A stretch of 64,000 bases of DNA from Oharaeibacter diazotrophicus. GTDB taxonomy: Bacteria > Pseudomonadota > Alphaproteobacteria > Rhizobiales > Pleomorphomonadaceae. Shown here piece by piece: positions 53,007-62,665 of the stretch. Numbering within the stretch: position 1 is the stretch's first letter; each line of letters opens with the position of its first letter. The stretch covers positions 372,001 through 436,000 of the forward strand of contig NZ_SNXY01000008.1 in assembly GCF_004362745.1 (NCBI RefSeq), read 5' to 3'. The notes beneath the pieces are model-generated. The model searched no databases. It was not told the DNA's origin and saw only the letters and a program-made list of their open reading frames with translations. A program made the position numbers and the translations under genes.

Positions 53007-56000
53007 GTGGCGATCAGGAAGATTCTCGTCGCGAACCGCTCGGAGATCGCGATCCGCGTGTTCCGTGCGGCCAACGAACTCGGCCTGAAGACCGTCGCGG
53101 TCTTCGCCGAGGAGGACAAGCTGGCCCTCCACCGCTTCAAGGCGGACGAGGCCTACCAGATCGGCAAGGGCCTCGGCCCGATCGAGGCCTATCTGTCGAT
53201 CCCCGAGATCGTGCGCGTCGCCCGCGAGGCCGGCGTCGACGCGATCCATCCGGGCTACGGCCTGTTGTCGGAGAGCCCCGAGTTCGCCGAGGCCTGCGCC
53301 GACGCCGGCATCCTGTTCATCGGCCCCTCGCCGGACACGATGCGCCAGCTCGGCAACAAGGTCGCGGCGCGCAATCTCGCGATCTCCGCCGGCGTGCCGG
53401 TGATGCCGGCGACCGACCCGCTGCCCGACGACATGGAGGTCGTCAAGGCGGAGGCCAAGCGCATCGGCTATCCGGTGATGCTGAAGGCGTCCTGGGGCGG
53501 CGGCGGGCGCGGCATGCGCGTCATCCGCGACGAGGCGACCCTCCTCAAGGAGGTCACCACCGCCAAGCGCGAGGCCAAGGCCGCCTTCGGCAAGGACGAG
53601 GTCTACCTCGAGAAGCTGGTCGAGCGTGCCCGCCACGTCGAGGTGCAGATCCTCGGTGACCGCCACGGCAACGTCGTCCACCTGTTCGAGCGCGACTGTT
53701 CGGTGCAGCGCCGCCACCAGAAGGTCGTGGAGCGCGCGCCCGCGCCCTATCTCGACGACGCCCAGCGCGCCGAGATCACCGGCTACGCCGTGAAGATCGG
53801 CCACGCCACCAACTACTACGGCGCCGGCACGGTCGAGTTCCTGATGGACTCCGACACCGGCGCGTTCTACTTCATCGAGGTCAATCCGCGCATCCAGGTC
53901 GAGCACACCGTCACCGAGGAGGTGACCGGCATCGACATCGTCAAGGCGCAGATCCACGTGCTCGAGGGCGCCGCGATCGGCACGCCGGCGTCGGGCGTGC
54001 CGCCGCAGGAGAAGATCGTCCTCAACGGCCACGCCCTGCAGTGCCGCATCACCACCGAGGACCCCGAGCAGAACTTCATCCCCGACTACGGCCGCATCAC
54101 CGCCTATCGCGGTGCCACTGGCTTCGGCATCCGCCTCGACGGCGGCACCGCCTACGCCGGCGCGGTGATCACCCGCTTCTACGACCCGCTGCTCGAGAAG
54201 CTGACCGCCTGGGCGCCCTCGCCCGAGGAGGCGATCCACCGGATGCAGCGGGCGCTGCGCGAATTCCGCATCCGCGGCGTCGCCACCAACCTGACGTTCC
54301 TCGAGAACATCATCGGCCACCCGAAGTTCCAGTCGAACCGCTACACCACGCGCTTCATCGACGAGACGCCGGAGCTGTTCGCCTCGGTGAAGCGGCGCGA
54401 CCGTGCCACCAAACTCCTGACCTACGTCGCCGACGTCACCGTCAACGGCCATCCGGAGACGCGCAAGCGCGCGAAGCCGACGTCGATGGCCAAGCCGCTG
54501 GTGCCGCCGTTCACCGGCTCGATCCAGCCCGGCACGCGCGACCTCCTGAAGTCGCGCGGGCCGAAGGCGCTCGCAAAGTGGATGCGCGAGCAGAGCCGCG
54601 TGCTCGTCACCGACACCACCATGCGCGACGGCCACCAGTCGCTGCTGGCGACGCGCATGCGCACCTACGACGTCGCCGAGATCGCCGAGGCCTACGCCCG
54701 GGCGCTGCCCGGCCTGTTCTCGCTGGAGTGCTGGGGCGGCGCCACCTTCGACGTCGCCATGCGCTTCCTGACCGAGGATCCGTGGGAGCGGCTCGCCGCG
54801 GTGCGCGACCGCGCGCCGAACCTCCTCCTGCAGATGCTTCTGCGCGGCTCCAACGGCGTCGGCTACACCAACTATCCCGACAACGTGGTGCGCTATTTCG
54901 TGGCGCAGGCGGCGGCCTCCGGTGTCGACGTCTTCCGCGTGTTCGACTGCCTGAACTGGGTCGAGAACATGCGCGTCGCCATGGACGCGGTGCTCGACGC
55001 CGACAAGGTCTGCGAAGCGGCGATCTGCTACACCGGCGACATCCTCGATCCCGACCGCGCCAAGTACGACCTCAAGTACTACGTCGCGCTGACGCGCGAG
55101 CTCGAGCGCGCCGGCGCTCACGTCATCGGCATCAAGGACATGGCGGGCCTGCTGAAGCCCGGCGCCGCCCGGGTGCTGTTCCGCGCCCTGCGTCAGGCCA
55201 CCGACCTGCCGCTGCACTTCCACACCCACGACACCTCCGGCATCGCCGCCGCGAGCGTGCTCGCCGCGGTGGACGAGGGCGTCGACGCGGTCGACGCGGC
55301 GATGGACGCCTTCTCCGGCAACACCTCGCAGCCCTGCCTCGGCTCGATCGTCGCCGCGCTCGCCGGCAGCCAGCGCGACACCGGCCTCGACCAGGCCGCG
55401 ATCCGCCGCATCAGCTTCTACTGGGAAGCCGTGCGCGGCCGTTACGCCGCCTTCGAGAGCGACCTCAAGGGCCCGGCCTCCGAGGTTTATCTGCACGAGA
55501 TGCCCGGCGGCCAATTCACCAACCTTAAGGAACAGGCGCGCTCGCTCGGCCTCGAGAGCCGCTGGCACGAGGTCGCGCAGATGTACGCCGACGTCAACAA
55601 GATGTTCGGCGACATCGTCAAGGTGACGCCGTCGTCGAAGGTGGTCGGCGACATGGCGCTGGTGATGGTGTCGTCCGAACTGACGCCGGAGGACGTGCTC
55701 GATCCGGACAAGGACGTCGCCTTCCCCGAGAGCGTCGTGCAGATGTTCAAGGGCGACCTCGGCCAGCCGCCGGGAGGCTGGCCGGCCGATCTGCAGAAGA
55801 AGATCCTAAAGGGCGAGGAGCCGATCACGGTCCGTCCCGGCTCGCTGCTGCCGCCGGCCGACCTCGATGCCGTCCGCGCCGAGCTCTCGACCAAGCTCGG
55901 GGCCCCCGCCTCCGACGAGGACCTCGCGTCCTACCTGATGTACCCGAAGGTGTTCTCCGACTTCGCCAAGGCGCGCGACACCTACGGCCCGACCAGCGCG

Positions 56001-56444
56001 CTGCCGACCCCGGTCTACTTCTACGGCATGGCGCCCGGCGACGACCTCACGGTCGAACTCGAGAAGGGCAAGAGCCTCGTCATCGTCTGTCAGGCGATCG
56101 GCGAGCCCGACGAGGACGGCTTCGTGCGCGTCTTCTTCGAGCTCAACGGCCAGCCGCGCATGATCAAGGTGCCGGACCGCAACCGCGCCCAGAGCGCGCG
56201 GACCGCCCGCCGCAAGGCAGAGGAGGGCAATCCGAACCACGTGGCGGCGCCGATGCCCGGCGTGGTCTCGACCCTCGCGGTCAAGGCGGGTCAGGCGGTC
56301 AAGGCCGGCGACGTGCTGCTGTCGATCGAGGCCATGAAGATGGAGACCTCGATCCACGCCGAGCGCGACGGCACCATCGCCGAGGTGGCGGTGACGCCGG
56401 GCGCCCAGATCGACGCCAAGGATCTGCTGGTCGTCTACGCCTGA
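53007..56444 (+). CDS. pyc: Pyruvate carboxylase
   Basis: A 1145-residue full-length biotin enzyme that makes oxaloacetate from pyruvate, bicarbonate and ATP. The biotin carboxylase domain fills about 1-450, with KASWGGGGRGMR near 160 and IEVNPRIQVEHTVTEE near 290. The carboxyltransferase is at about 530-810 (DTTMRDGHQSLLATR near 538; HFHTHDTSG near 738). The C-terminal biotin carrier has EAMKMETS near 1110, whose Lys is biotinylated. GTG start at 53007 with GGGGGA upstream. It is monocistronic, followed by a strong bidirectional terminator, and has the usual anaplerotic role in this group. Confidence 0.98.
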   Translation: MAIRKILVANRSEIAIRVFRAANELGLKTVAVFAEEDKLALHRFKADEAYQIGKGLGPIEAYLSIPEIVRVAREAGVDAIHPGYGLLSESPEFAEACADAGILFIGPSPDTMRQLGNKVAARNLAISAGVPVMPATDPLPDDMEVVKAEAKRIGYPVMLKASWGGGGRGMRVIRDEATLLKEVTTAKREAKAAFGKDEVYLEKLVERARHVEVQILGDRHGNVVHLFERDCSVQRRHQKVVERAPAPYLDDAQRAEITGYAVKIGHATNYYGAGTVEFLMDSDTGAFYFIEVNPRIQVEHTVTEEVTGIDIVKAQIHVLEGAAIGTPASGVPPQEKIVLNGHALQCRITTEDPEQNFIPDYGRITAYRGATGFGIRLDGGTAYAGAVITRFYDPLLEKLTAWAPSPEEAIHRMQRALREFRIRGVATNLTFLENIIGHPKFQSNRYTTRFIDETPELFASVKRRDRATKLLTYVADVTVNGHPETRKRAKPTSMAKPLVPPFTGSIQPGTRDLLKSRGPKALAKWMREQSRVLVTDTTMRDGHQSLLATRMRTYDVAEIAEAYARALPGLFSLECWGGATFDVAMRFLTEDPWERLAAVRDRAPNLLLQMLLRGSNGVGYTNYPDNVVRYFVAQAAASGVDVFRVFDCLNWVENMRVAMDAVLDADKVCEAAICYTGDILDPDRAKYDLKYYVALTRELERAGAHVIGIKDMAGLLKPGAARVLFRALRQATDLPLHFHTHDTSGIAAASVLAAVDEGVDAVDAAMDAFSGNTSQPCLGSIVAALAGSQRDTGLDQAAIRRISFYWEAVRGRYAAFESDLKGPASEVYLHEMPGGQFTNLKEQARSLGLESRWHEVAQMYADVNKMFGDIVKVTPSSKVVGDMALVMVSSELTPEDVLDPDKDVAFPESVVQMFKGDLGQPPGGWPADLQKKILKGEEPITVRPGSLLPPADLDAVRAELSTKLGAPASDEDLASYLMYPKVFSDFAKARDTYGPTSALPTPVYFYGMAPGDDLTVELEKGKSLVIVCQAIGEPDEDGFVRVFFELNGQPRMIKVPDRNRAQSARTARRKAEEGNPNHVAAPMPGVVSTLAVKAGQAVKAGDVLLSIEAMKMETSIHAERDGTIAEVAVTPGAQIDAKDLLVVYA

Positions 56445-56460
56445 GGCTCGGCTCCGAACC

Positions 56461-56486
56461 CGGAGGCCCGGAACACCGGGCCTCCG
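56461..56486. terminator. Bidirectional terminator between pyc and the host-attachment gene
   Basis: CGGAGGCCCGG (56461-56471) and CCGGGCCTCCG (56476-56486) form a perfect 11-bp stem around AACA between two convergent genes. Confidence 0.75.
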
Positions 56487-56526
56487 CCGCGACGCGAAGC
56501 CGCTCGTCCGAGCGGTCGACGCCGGA

Positions 56527-56976
56527 TCAGGCCGCCGCGCGCAGGTGCTGTTCGACGACCTCGACCTCGCGGTGGGCGAGGTCCTTGACGATCTCGCCGA
56601 TCACCGCGTCGGCGAGCTGCGGCGTCAACGCCGTGCGCAACCGGCCGAGCACCTTCGGCGGGGCGATCAGGACGAGCCGGGCGAATTCGCCGCGTCCGAG
56701 GGCGGCGGCGAGATCGGCGGCGACGTCGAGGACGAAGCGGGTCTCCTCCTCGTCGTGGAAGTCGGTCTGCGCCATCGCGGCGCGCCGTCCGTCGGTGCCG
56801 AAGCCGCGGCCGGGCCGGTCGGTGCCGAGATCGCGGGCGGGCGCCGCCTTGTGCTCGCGCGTCTCGACCGTGCGCAGGTCGATCATCGCCTCGTCGCCCT
56901 GGTTGCGGTAGATCACGGCCTTGCCGCCGTCCGCCACCAGGACCCAGGCCTCGTGCGGGATGCGGATGTGCGCCAT
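56527..56976 (-). CDS. Host-attachment family protein (149 aa)
   Basis: A 149-residue protein of the family named for a protein required for attachment to host cells, which folds like the RNase-like baeRF/eRF1 group. Recognisable are WVLVADGGKAVIYRN near residue 10, then ARLVLIAPPKVLGRLR near 100, and IGEIVKDLAHREVEVVEQHL at the end. The ATG at 56976 follows GGAGG; an upstream in-frame start at 57138 adds an unlikely Arg-rich stretch. The biochemical role of this family is poorly known. Confidence 0.9.
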   Translation of the reverse strand: MAHIRIPHEAWVLVADGGKAVIYRNQGDEAMIDLRTVETREHKAAPARDLGTDRPGRGFGTDGRRAAMAQTDFHDEEETRFVLDVAADLAAALGRGEFARLVLIAPPKVLGRLRTALTPQLADAVIGEIVKDLAHREVEVVEQHLRAAA

Positions 56977-57176
56977 GTCGTCCTCCCTTGCCGGTCGGGG
57001 CGGATCGGGCCGCCCCTGTTCTCGCCCCCGAGCGGACGCCATCCGACGCCGGCCCGCCTTGATCTCCCTCAACGCCCGGACCTGCCGGCGGTTCGCCCGC
57101 CCGGACGGGACACTTGATCGCGGCCGCGATCGCGCCACACTGTCTCCCGTGTCCCCTCGCGAACCGGAGGTCGCCC

Positions 57177-57947
57177 GTGAGGGTCCCGTCCGTAGCGCTC
57201 GCCATCCTCGTCTGCTGCGCCACGGCCTCGACCGGCCGGGGCGCGCCGGAGCCGGTCGACCTCGAACTCGTCCTCCTCGCCGACGTCTCCGATTCGATGG
57301 ACCGGGCCGAGCGGACGCTGCAGCGGCGCGGTTACGCCGCCGCTTTCCGCGATCCCTCCGTGGCGGACGCGGTGGCCACAGGCCCGATCGGGCGCATCGC
57401 GGTGACCTACGTCGAGTATGCCGACGTCGGACTGTCGAGGGTGGTGGTGCCGTGGGCGGTGCTGGCGACGGCGGAGGACTCCAGGCGCTTCGCCGACGCC
57501 GTCGAGGCGGCCCCGCTCCACGGCCAGAGCCGGACCTCGATCAGCGCCGCTCTCACCTTCGCGGCGCAGCTGATCGACGACAACGACGTCGAAGGGGTGC
57601 GCCGTGTCGTCGACGTTTCGGGCGACGGTCCCAACAACCAGGGCGAACCGCTACCGGCGGCGCGCGCCGCGGTGCTCGGCCGCGGCATCGTCATCAACGG
57701 GTTGCCGATCCGGTTCGATCCCGACGATCCCGGCGATCCCCTGACGCGCCGCTTCGACATGCGGCGGCTGCCGGACTACTACGAGGACTGCGTGATCGGC
57801 GGCCCCGACTCCTTCATGGTGACGGTGACCGGCCGCGCCGACCTGATGGAGGGCATCCGGCGCAAGCTCGCGATGGAGATCGCGGGCCTGCCGACGCCGC
57901 CGATACTGCGCGTGGCGCTGCGCAGCGGCCCGCGGGTGCCCTGCTGA
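57177..57947 (+). CDS. DUF1194 family secreted VWA-like protein
   Basis: A 256-residue protein with a signal peptide (RVPSVALAILVCCATAST) and a von Willebrand A-like fold. LVLLADVSDSMDRAE near 30-44 holds the DxSxS metal-ion site, RRVVDVSGDGPNN lies near 142, and INGLPIRF near 175. DUF1194 is the family name; its role is unknown. GTG at 57177 was chosen because GGAGG lies six bases upstream and the signal peptide begins there; an in-frame start at 57114 overlaps another region. Most likely exported to the periplasm. Confidence 0.88.
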   Translation: MRVPSVALAILVCCATASTGRGAPEPVDLELVLLADVSDSMDRAERTLQRRGYAAAFRDPSVADAVATGPIGRIAVTYVEYADVGLSRVVVPWAVLATAEDSRRFADAVEAAPLHGQSRTSISAALTFAAQLIDDNDVEGVRRVVDVSGDGPNNQGEPLPAARAAVLGRGIVINGLPIRFDPDDPGDPLTRRFDMRRLPDYYEDCVIGGPDSFMVTVTGRADLMEGIRRKLAMEIAGLPTPPILRVALRSGPRVPC

Positions 57948-58004
57948 AGCGGCCGGCGGTGGATCGCACCCATGTTGCGCCCGGTCGCCCTCGCCCGGGT
58001 GGTC

Positions 58005-58829
58005 TCAGTCGAACAGGCAGGCCCTGAGCTCGGCCCAGCTGGCCGCATCAGGGGCGAGGAGCAGGCCGCCGTCGCGGTCGTCGGCGGCGTAGGGGCTGCC
58101 GTCGACATGGGCGGCGTGGCCGCCGGCCTCGCGGTGGATCAGCTCGCCGGCGGCGTGGTCCCAGGGCGAGAGTTTGTGGTGGTAGCCGAAGTGGGCGCCG
58201 CCGGCGGCGAGCAGGCGGAACTCCTGGCCGCCGCAGCGGTAGTTGTAGGCGCCCCAAACCCCGGCCATGCCGGCGAGCAGCCGGCTGCGCAGCGGCTCCG
58301 GCGCGTAGGCCCAGGAGATCGAACCGTGCATTTCGGCGAGCGGGCGGGCCGCGGCGACCCGGAGCGGCGTGCCGACGCCGTCGGCGCGCAGGAGATGGGC
58401 GCCGCCGCCGGCGAGCGCCGCCACGGTGTCGTCGCGGACCGGATCGTAGATGGCGCCGGCGACGGTGACGCCGTGCTCGACGATCGCCGCGATCACCGCG
58501 AAGGCCGGGATGCCGTTGGCGAAGTTGAAGGTGCCGTCGATCGGGTCGACGACCAGGGCGCGCGGCGCGGTCGCGAGGCCGTCGCAGAGGCGGGGATCGC
58601 GCTCCATCGCCTCCTCGCCGACGAACAGGAAGTCGCCGAAGCGGGCGCGCGCCGCCGCCTCGATCGCGCGCTCGGCGGCCTCGTCGGCGACGGTTACGAA
58701 GTCGGAGGCGTGCGACTTCACCTTGACGTCGGCGGGATCGAGCCGGGCGAAGCGCGGCATGATCTCGTCCTTCGCCGCCCGGCGCAGGATGTCGACGAGG
58801 TCGGCGAGGTCGGCGGTCGAGAAGGCCAT
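58005..58829 (-). CDS. Inositol monophosphatase family phosphatase
   Basis: A 274-residue metal-dependent phosphatase of the inositol monophosphatase/histidinol-phosphatase superfamily. Metal and substrate residues: FVGEEAMERD near 70 (Glu), VDPIDGTFNFANG near 95 (Asp-Ile-Asp), and SPWDHAAGELIHREAGG near 217 (Asp). The substrate cannot be fixed; inositol phosphate, histidinol phosphate or a nucleotide phosphate are options for the family. It converges with the DUF1194 gene across 57 bases. Confidence 0.93.
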   Translation of the reverse strand: MAFSTADLADLVDILRRAAKDEIMPRFARLDPADVKVKSHASDFVTVADEAAERAIEAAARARFGDFLFVGEEAMERDPRLCDGLATAPRALVVDPIDGTFNFANGIPAFAVIAAIVEHGVTVAGAIYDPVRDDTVAALAGGGAHLLRADGVGTPLRVAAARPLAEMHGSISWAYAPEPLRSRLLAGMAGVWGAYNYRCGGQEFRLLAAGGAHFGYHHKLSPWDHAAGELIHREAGGHAAHVDGSPYAADDRDGGLLLAPDAASWAELRACLFD

Positions 58830-58948
58830 GGGTCGGAGCTCCCTGTTTGACCCACCTCAATGACGCCCGACGATGACGGGAGCAAGGTGGCGTCATGCTC
58901 GGGCGGCAGATCGCCCATGCCCGCACCCCGATAGCTCGGCGACCAGAA

Positions 58949-59155
58949 ATGCCTCATATGACGGCGCACAGCCCAATCGTTCCGCAGGATGCCCCGATCG
59001 TGTTCAACGCCGACCGTTCCGCTTATGAGCGCCGCGTGCTTTCCCAGGCCGCCTATCTGTCGTCCGCCTGTGTCGCCGACCTGCTCGACCGCAGCGCCCG
59101 GCCGCAGGCTCCGGCCCCGGCCGAGGAGATGACCCCGGCGCGCCCGCGCCGCTGA
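58949..59155 (+). CDS. Small hypothetical protein (68 aa)
   Basis: A possible 68-residue protein beginning MPHMTAHSPIVPQDAPIVFN, with ADRSAYERRVLSQAAYLSSAC in the middle and a Pro/Arg tail. It lies divergently from the phosphatase gene. The middle helix is protein-like, but no ribosome site is convincing and the region is rich in G+C, so the gene is uncertain. ATG at 58958 is an alternative start. Confidence 0.3.
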   Translation: MPHMTAHSPIVPQDAPIVFNADRSAYERRVLSQAAYLSSACVADLLDRSARPQAPAPAEEMTPARPRR

Positions 59156-59278
59156 CCACGACGCGCGACGGCCGGCACCGCGCGGGAGCGCGGGCACGGG
59201 CCGTCGCCAATGCGTCGAAGGGTCCCGGCGATCGGCCGGGGCTCGGGAGGGCGATTCCTCTCCCCGCGAGCTTCGCCG

Positions 59279-60754
59279 TCATTCCGCGGCGTAGGACCGC
59301 TCGTCGGAGCCGTTCTTCAGGTAATAGGCGGTCTTGGCGTCGTACATGGCGAGGTCCGCCCGCCGCGCCACGCTCTCCAGCCGCTCGCCGTCGCGCCCGG
59401 TCGCGGCGCCGAAGGACAGGCTGAGCGCCAGCCCCGGATAGAACTGGTTGTTGAAGTGGACGAGGTCCTGCAGCTGCGCGATCAGCAGCTCGGCGCCGCG
59501 CTCGTCCGTGTAGGGCAACAGGATCGCGAACTCGTCCCCGCCGATGCGGGCGACCCGGGCGTTGGTGTCGTCGGCCTTGCCGAGCACCTCGCCGGCACGG
59601 CGCAGCAGCGCGTCGCCGACGGCATGGCCGAAGCGGTCGTTGGCGTTCTTGAGACCGTTGAGGTCCGCCACCACCACCGACACCGGGCTGATCCGCTTGC
59701 GCTCCAGCCGGCTCATCTCGTCGACGTAGAAGGATCGATTGTAGAGCTTGGTCAGGACGTCGTGGCGGCCGAGATACTCGAGATAGGCCTCGGCCTTCTT
59801 GCGCGCCGTGATGTCGGTCAGCGCCACCTGCACCCGCGACCAGTCGGCCTCGTGGCCGGGCAGCACGGAGAACTGCAAGAGCACGTGGACCTCGTTGCCG
59901 TCGAGGGCGTAGTTCAGCACCTCGCGGGTCTGGAACAGCTTGCCGTTCCAAAGGTCGACCAGCTGCTCGCGGAAGGGCTGCCGCATGCCGTCGCGGAACA
60001 CCTCGTTCAGCCGCATCAGCAGCGTCGTCTTGTCGGGCGCGGCGAACAGCTGGAGCGTCTGGCGGTTGACGTCGAGGACGCGGATCTCGGACATGCACTC
60101 GGCGACGAATTCCGGGTGCACGTCGGTGAAGACGCGGAAGTCGACGATGCCGCGGGCCCTGAGGTCGTCGAGCCGGGTCTTGATGCGGCTGAAGTCCTCC
60201 ACCCAGAGCGAGACCGGCGAGTGCTCGAACAGGCCGCGGGCGTGCGCTTCGCTGGCCCGGCGGGCGCGGCGGTCGGTCTCGAGCTCGCTGACGTCCTCGA
60301 TCGAGACCAGGAGACGATCCCAGGTCTCCTCGTGGCCGGGCATCACGGTGCCGGCGAGGCGGACGTGGATCGCCCGGCCGTCGAGGGCGTAGTTGATCGT
60401 GGTGCTCTTGAAGGTCGACGCCCCGTTCCAGAGCTGGGTCAGCTCCTCGACGTGGGTGTCGAGCATGTCGTCGCGGAAGACGCGGTCGAGATTGGCGGCG
60501 AGCTCTTCGAAGTCGCGCGCGCCGAGCAGCTCGAGCGTGCGGCGGTTGACGGCGAGAACGCGGATCAGCCCGGTGCAGTGGGCGACACGGCCGAGGTCCG
60601 CGCGCAGGAAGGCGGCGAGGTCCTCGACGCCCTCGGCGCGCCAGGCGTCGAACTGGCGGCGGATCGCGGAATAGTCCTCGATCCACAACGACACCGGCGC
60701 GAGGTCGAACAATGCGCCGTCGCTGGCCGCCGCAGGATCCTTGCCGTCACTCAT
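59279..60754 (-). CDS. PAS-PAS-GGDEF diguanylate cyclase
   Basis: A 491-residue cytoplasmic signalling protein. It has two PAS-like sensory modules in tandem (about residues 10-150 and 160-300) with a similar start (LAPVSLWIEDYSAIRR and HSPVSLWVEDFSRIKT) and similar ends (RLAGTVMPGHEETW and QFSVLPGHEADW), so they arose by duplication. The C-terminal GGDEF domain (about 325-485) has an intact active site, VARIGGDEFAIL near 406, and would make cyclic di-GMP. There is no membrane segment. The start at 60754 begins MSDGKDPAA; a longer reading upstream to 60937 is Arg/Pro-rich. An inhibitory RxxD site was not identified. Confidence 0.92.
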   Translation of the reverse strand: MSDGKDPAAASDGALFDLAPVSLWIEDYSAIRRQFDAWRAEGVEDLAAFLRADLGRVAHCTGLIRVLAVNRRTLELLGARDFEELAANLDRVFRDDMLDTHVEELTQLWNGASTFKSTTINYALDGRAIHVRLAGTVMPGHEETWDRLLVSIEDVSELETDRRARRASEAHARGLFEHSPVSLWVEDFSRIKTRLDDLRARGIVDFRVFTDVHPEFVAECMSEIRVLDVNRQTLQLFAAPDKTTLLMRLNEVFRDGMRQPFREQLVDLWNGKLFQTREVLNYALDGNEVHVLLQFSVLPGHEADWSRVQVALTDITARKKAEAYLEYLGRHDVLTKLYNRSFYVDEMSRLERKRISPVSVVVADLNGLKNANDRFGHAVGDALLRRAGEVLGKADDTNARVARIGGDEFAILLPYTDERGAELLIAQLQDLVHFNNQFYPGLALSLSFGAATGRDGERLESVARRADLAMYDAKTAYYLKNGSDERSYAAE

Positions 60755-60991
60755 CGTCGTCCCCGGCGGTGCGAGGCGCCCGCTCCCGGACGCCGAACGA
60801 AGCCCCATTCCATCTAAGGGCAGCTCGATGAACGAAAGGTTGCCGACCACGACCCATGGGCAGGGACGGCGTCCGCCCTGCGACCAGCGGTTCCGGAATG
60901 TCGGTCCAGAGTTCGCCGAAGCATGTGAGGGTCGCACGGCGACATTGCCGGTTCAACCTGGGAAATACGCAGAGGTGCCAAGCCTTTCCGG

Positions 60992-62458
60992 CTACTCCAA
61001 CTCGACCGGCGGAGGACCGGCGTGGCCGCGTAGCGGCTTCTCCTCCATGGCGAGCAGCAGGACGAGCGAGGCGGCCTGAGCGGCGGCGGCCACGGCGAAG
61101 ACCCAGCGGAACACCGCGGCGGCCTCGCCGGCGGCCGCACCGCCCGCCTGATGCATGCCCTCGCCGACCGCCGCGGCGACACCGGTCGAGATCAGCACCG
61201 CGCCGAGCACGGCGACGCCGATCACCGAGCCGAGCGAGCGCAGGAAGGCGAGCGCCGCGGTGGCGACGCCGAGGTCGCGCTGCTCGGCGGCGTTCTGCAC
61301 CGAGACGGTGGTGACCGGGAACTGGGTGCCGACGCCGAGCCCGATCAGCGCGATCAGGATCTCGACCGCGACGAACGAGCCGGTCGGCGCCACCACGGCG
61401 AGCAGCACCAGCATGGCGACCGCGAGGGTGCTGCCGGCGACCGCGATGCGCTTGTAGCGCTCGCTCTTGCGCATGATCCGGCCGGCGAGGTTGGCGCCGC
61501 TGACGGTGCCGCCGAGGAAGGCGACCAGCGCGACGCCGGAGCTCGCCGGGCCGAGGCCGACCACCAGCTCGAGGTAGATCGGAAAATAGACCGACAGGCC
61601 GACGAAGGCGATCGAGGAGAAGAACAGGCTGAAGGTCGCGGTGGCGATCACCGGATTGGCGAGGACGCGCGGCGGCACCAGCGGTTCCGGCGCCCGCGTC
61701 AGGTGGACGCCGAACACGACGAACAGCGCGAGCGCGGCGGCAAACAGGCCGAGGATCTCCGGCGACGTCCACGGCAGGTCGCGGCCGCCGAAGGTCAGCG
61801 CCAGCTGCAGCGCCACCGTCGCCGCCACCACCAGCGCGGCGCCAAGGAGGTCGAGCCGGTGGTCGCGGCGCACCACCGGCAGCTTGCGCAGAGTGCGCTC
61901 GGACAAGAGGAGCGCACCGGCGCCGATCGGCAGGTTGATCCAGAAGATCAGCGTCCACGACAGGTGCTGGGCGAAGAAGCCGCCGACGACCGGGCCGGCG
62001 AGGCTGGCGAAGGCCCAGACGCCGGTGATGTAGACCATGTAGCGCGAGCGTTCGCGCGGCGGCACGACATCGCCGATGATGGTCTGGGCGAGCGCGATCA
62101 GGCCGCCGCCGCCGAGGCCCTGGATCGCGCGGCCGATCACCAGCACCGGCATGGTCGGGGCGGCGGCGCAGACCACGGAGCCGACCAGGAAGATGCCGAC
62201 GGCGGCGAACAGCACCGGCCGCCGGCCCTTGAGGTCGGCGAGCTTGCCGTAGAGCGGCGTCACCGCGGTGCCGGTCAGGAAATAGGCCGAGATCACCCAG
62301 GGCAGCCACTCGGCGTCGCCGAGCACGGCACCGATGGTCGGCAGCGCCGGCGCCACGATGGTCTGGTCGAGCGCGGCGAGCAGCATGGAGATCAGCGCGC
62401 CGATGACGATCTGGCGGCGATCCTCCTCGGTGATCGCGGCGGGGGCGGTCGTGGCCAT
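60992..62458 (-). CDS. DHA2-family drug efflux transporter (MFS, 14 helices)
   Basis: A 488-residue EmrB/QacA-type proton-driven exporter. It begins with DRRQIVIGALISMLLAALDQ and carries motif A-like GKLADLKGRRP near 72, LDQTIVAPALP near 30 (motif D1), and ITGVWAFASLAGPVVGG near 145 (motif C), with 14 hydrophobic segments. ATG at 62458 was chosen; the upstream in-frame start at 62581 adds a basic stretch with no membrane character. Substrates are unknown. The stop lies 237 bases before the diguanylate cyclase start, so they are not clearly one operon. Confidence 0.93.
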   Translation of the reverse strand: MATTAPAAITEEDRRQIVIGALISMLLAALDQTIVAPALPTIGAVLGDAEWLPWVISAYFLTGTAVTPLYGKLADLKGRRPVLFAAVGIFLVGSVVCAAAPTMPVLVIGRAIQGLGGGGLIALAQTIIGDVVPPRERSRYMVYITGVWAFASLAGPVVGGFFAQHLSWTLIFWINLPIGAGALLLSERTLRKLPVVRRDHRLDLLGAALVVAATVALQLALTFGGRDLPWTSPEILGLFAAALALFVVFGVHLTRAPEPLVPPRVLANPVIATATFSLFFSSIAFVGLSVYFPIYLELVVGLGPASSGVALVAFLGGTVSGANLAGRIMRKSERYKRIAVAGSTLAVAMLVLLAVVAPTGSFVAVEILIALIGLGVGTQFPVTTVSVQNAAEQRDLGVATAALAFLRSLGSVIGVAVLGAVLISTGVAAAVGEGMHQAGGAAAGEAAAVFRWVFAVAAAAQAASLVLLLAMEEKPLRGHAGPPPVELE

Positions 62459-62628
62459 GGGGCGGGGAATGTCCGGTCGGGGGCGGGGCAAGTCGGCGGG
62501 AGAATAGAGGCGTCGGCGCGGAAAGCCAGCGCGACGACGCGGGACCCGTGGCCCTGCCCGCCCTGACGACGACGTCCGCACCGGCCGTCACGGCCGCGCG
62601 GGCTCCGGTCATCGGGCGGTCAATGAAG

Positions 62629-62658
62629 GCCGGCGCCCCGGTGATGCGGGGCGCCGGC
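62629..62658 (-). terminator. Terminator after gabD
   Basis: GCCGGCGCCCCG (62629-62640) and CGGGGCGCCGGC (62647-62658) form a perfect 12-bp stem with a 6-base loop, 7 bases past the stop of the dehydrogenase gene. In the minus direction a short TTCATTG follows. Confidence 0.65.
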
Positions 62659-62665
62659 GGGGTCG

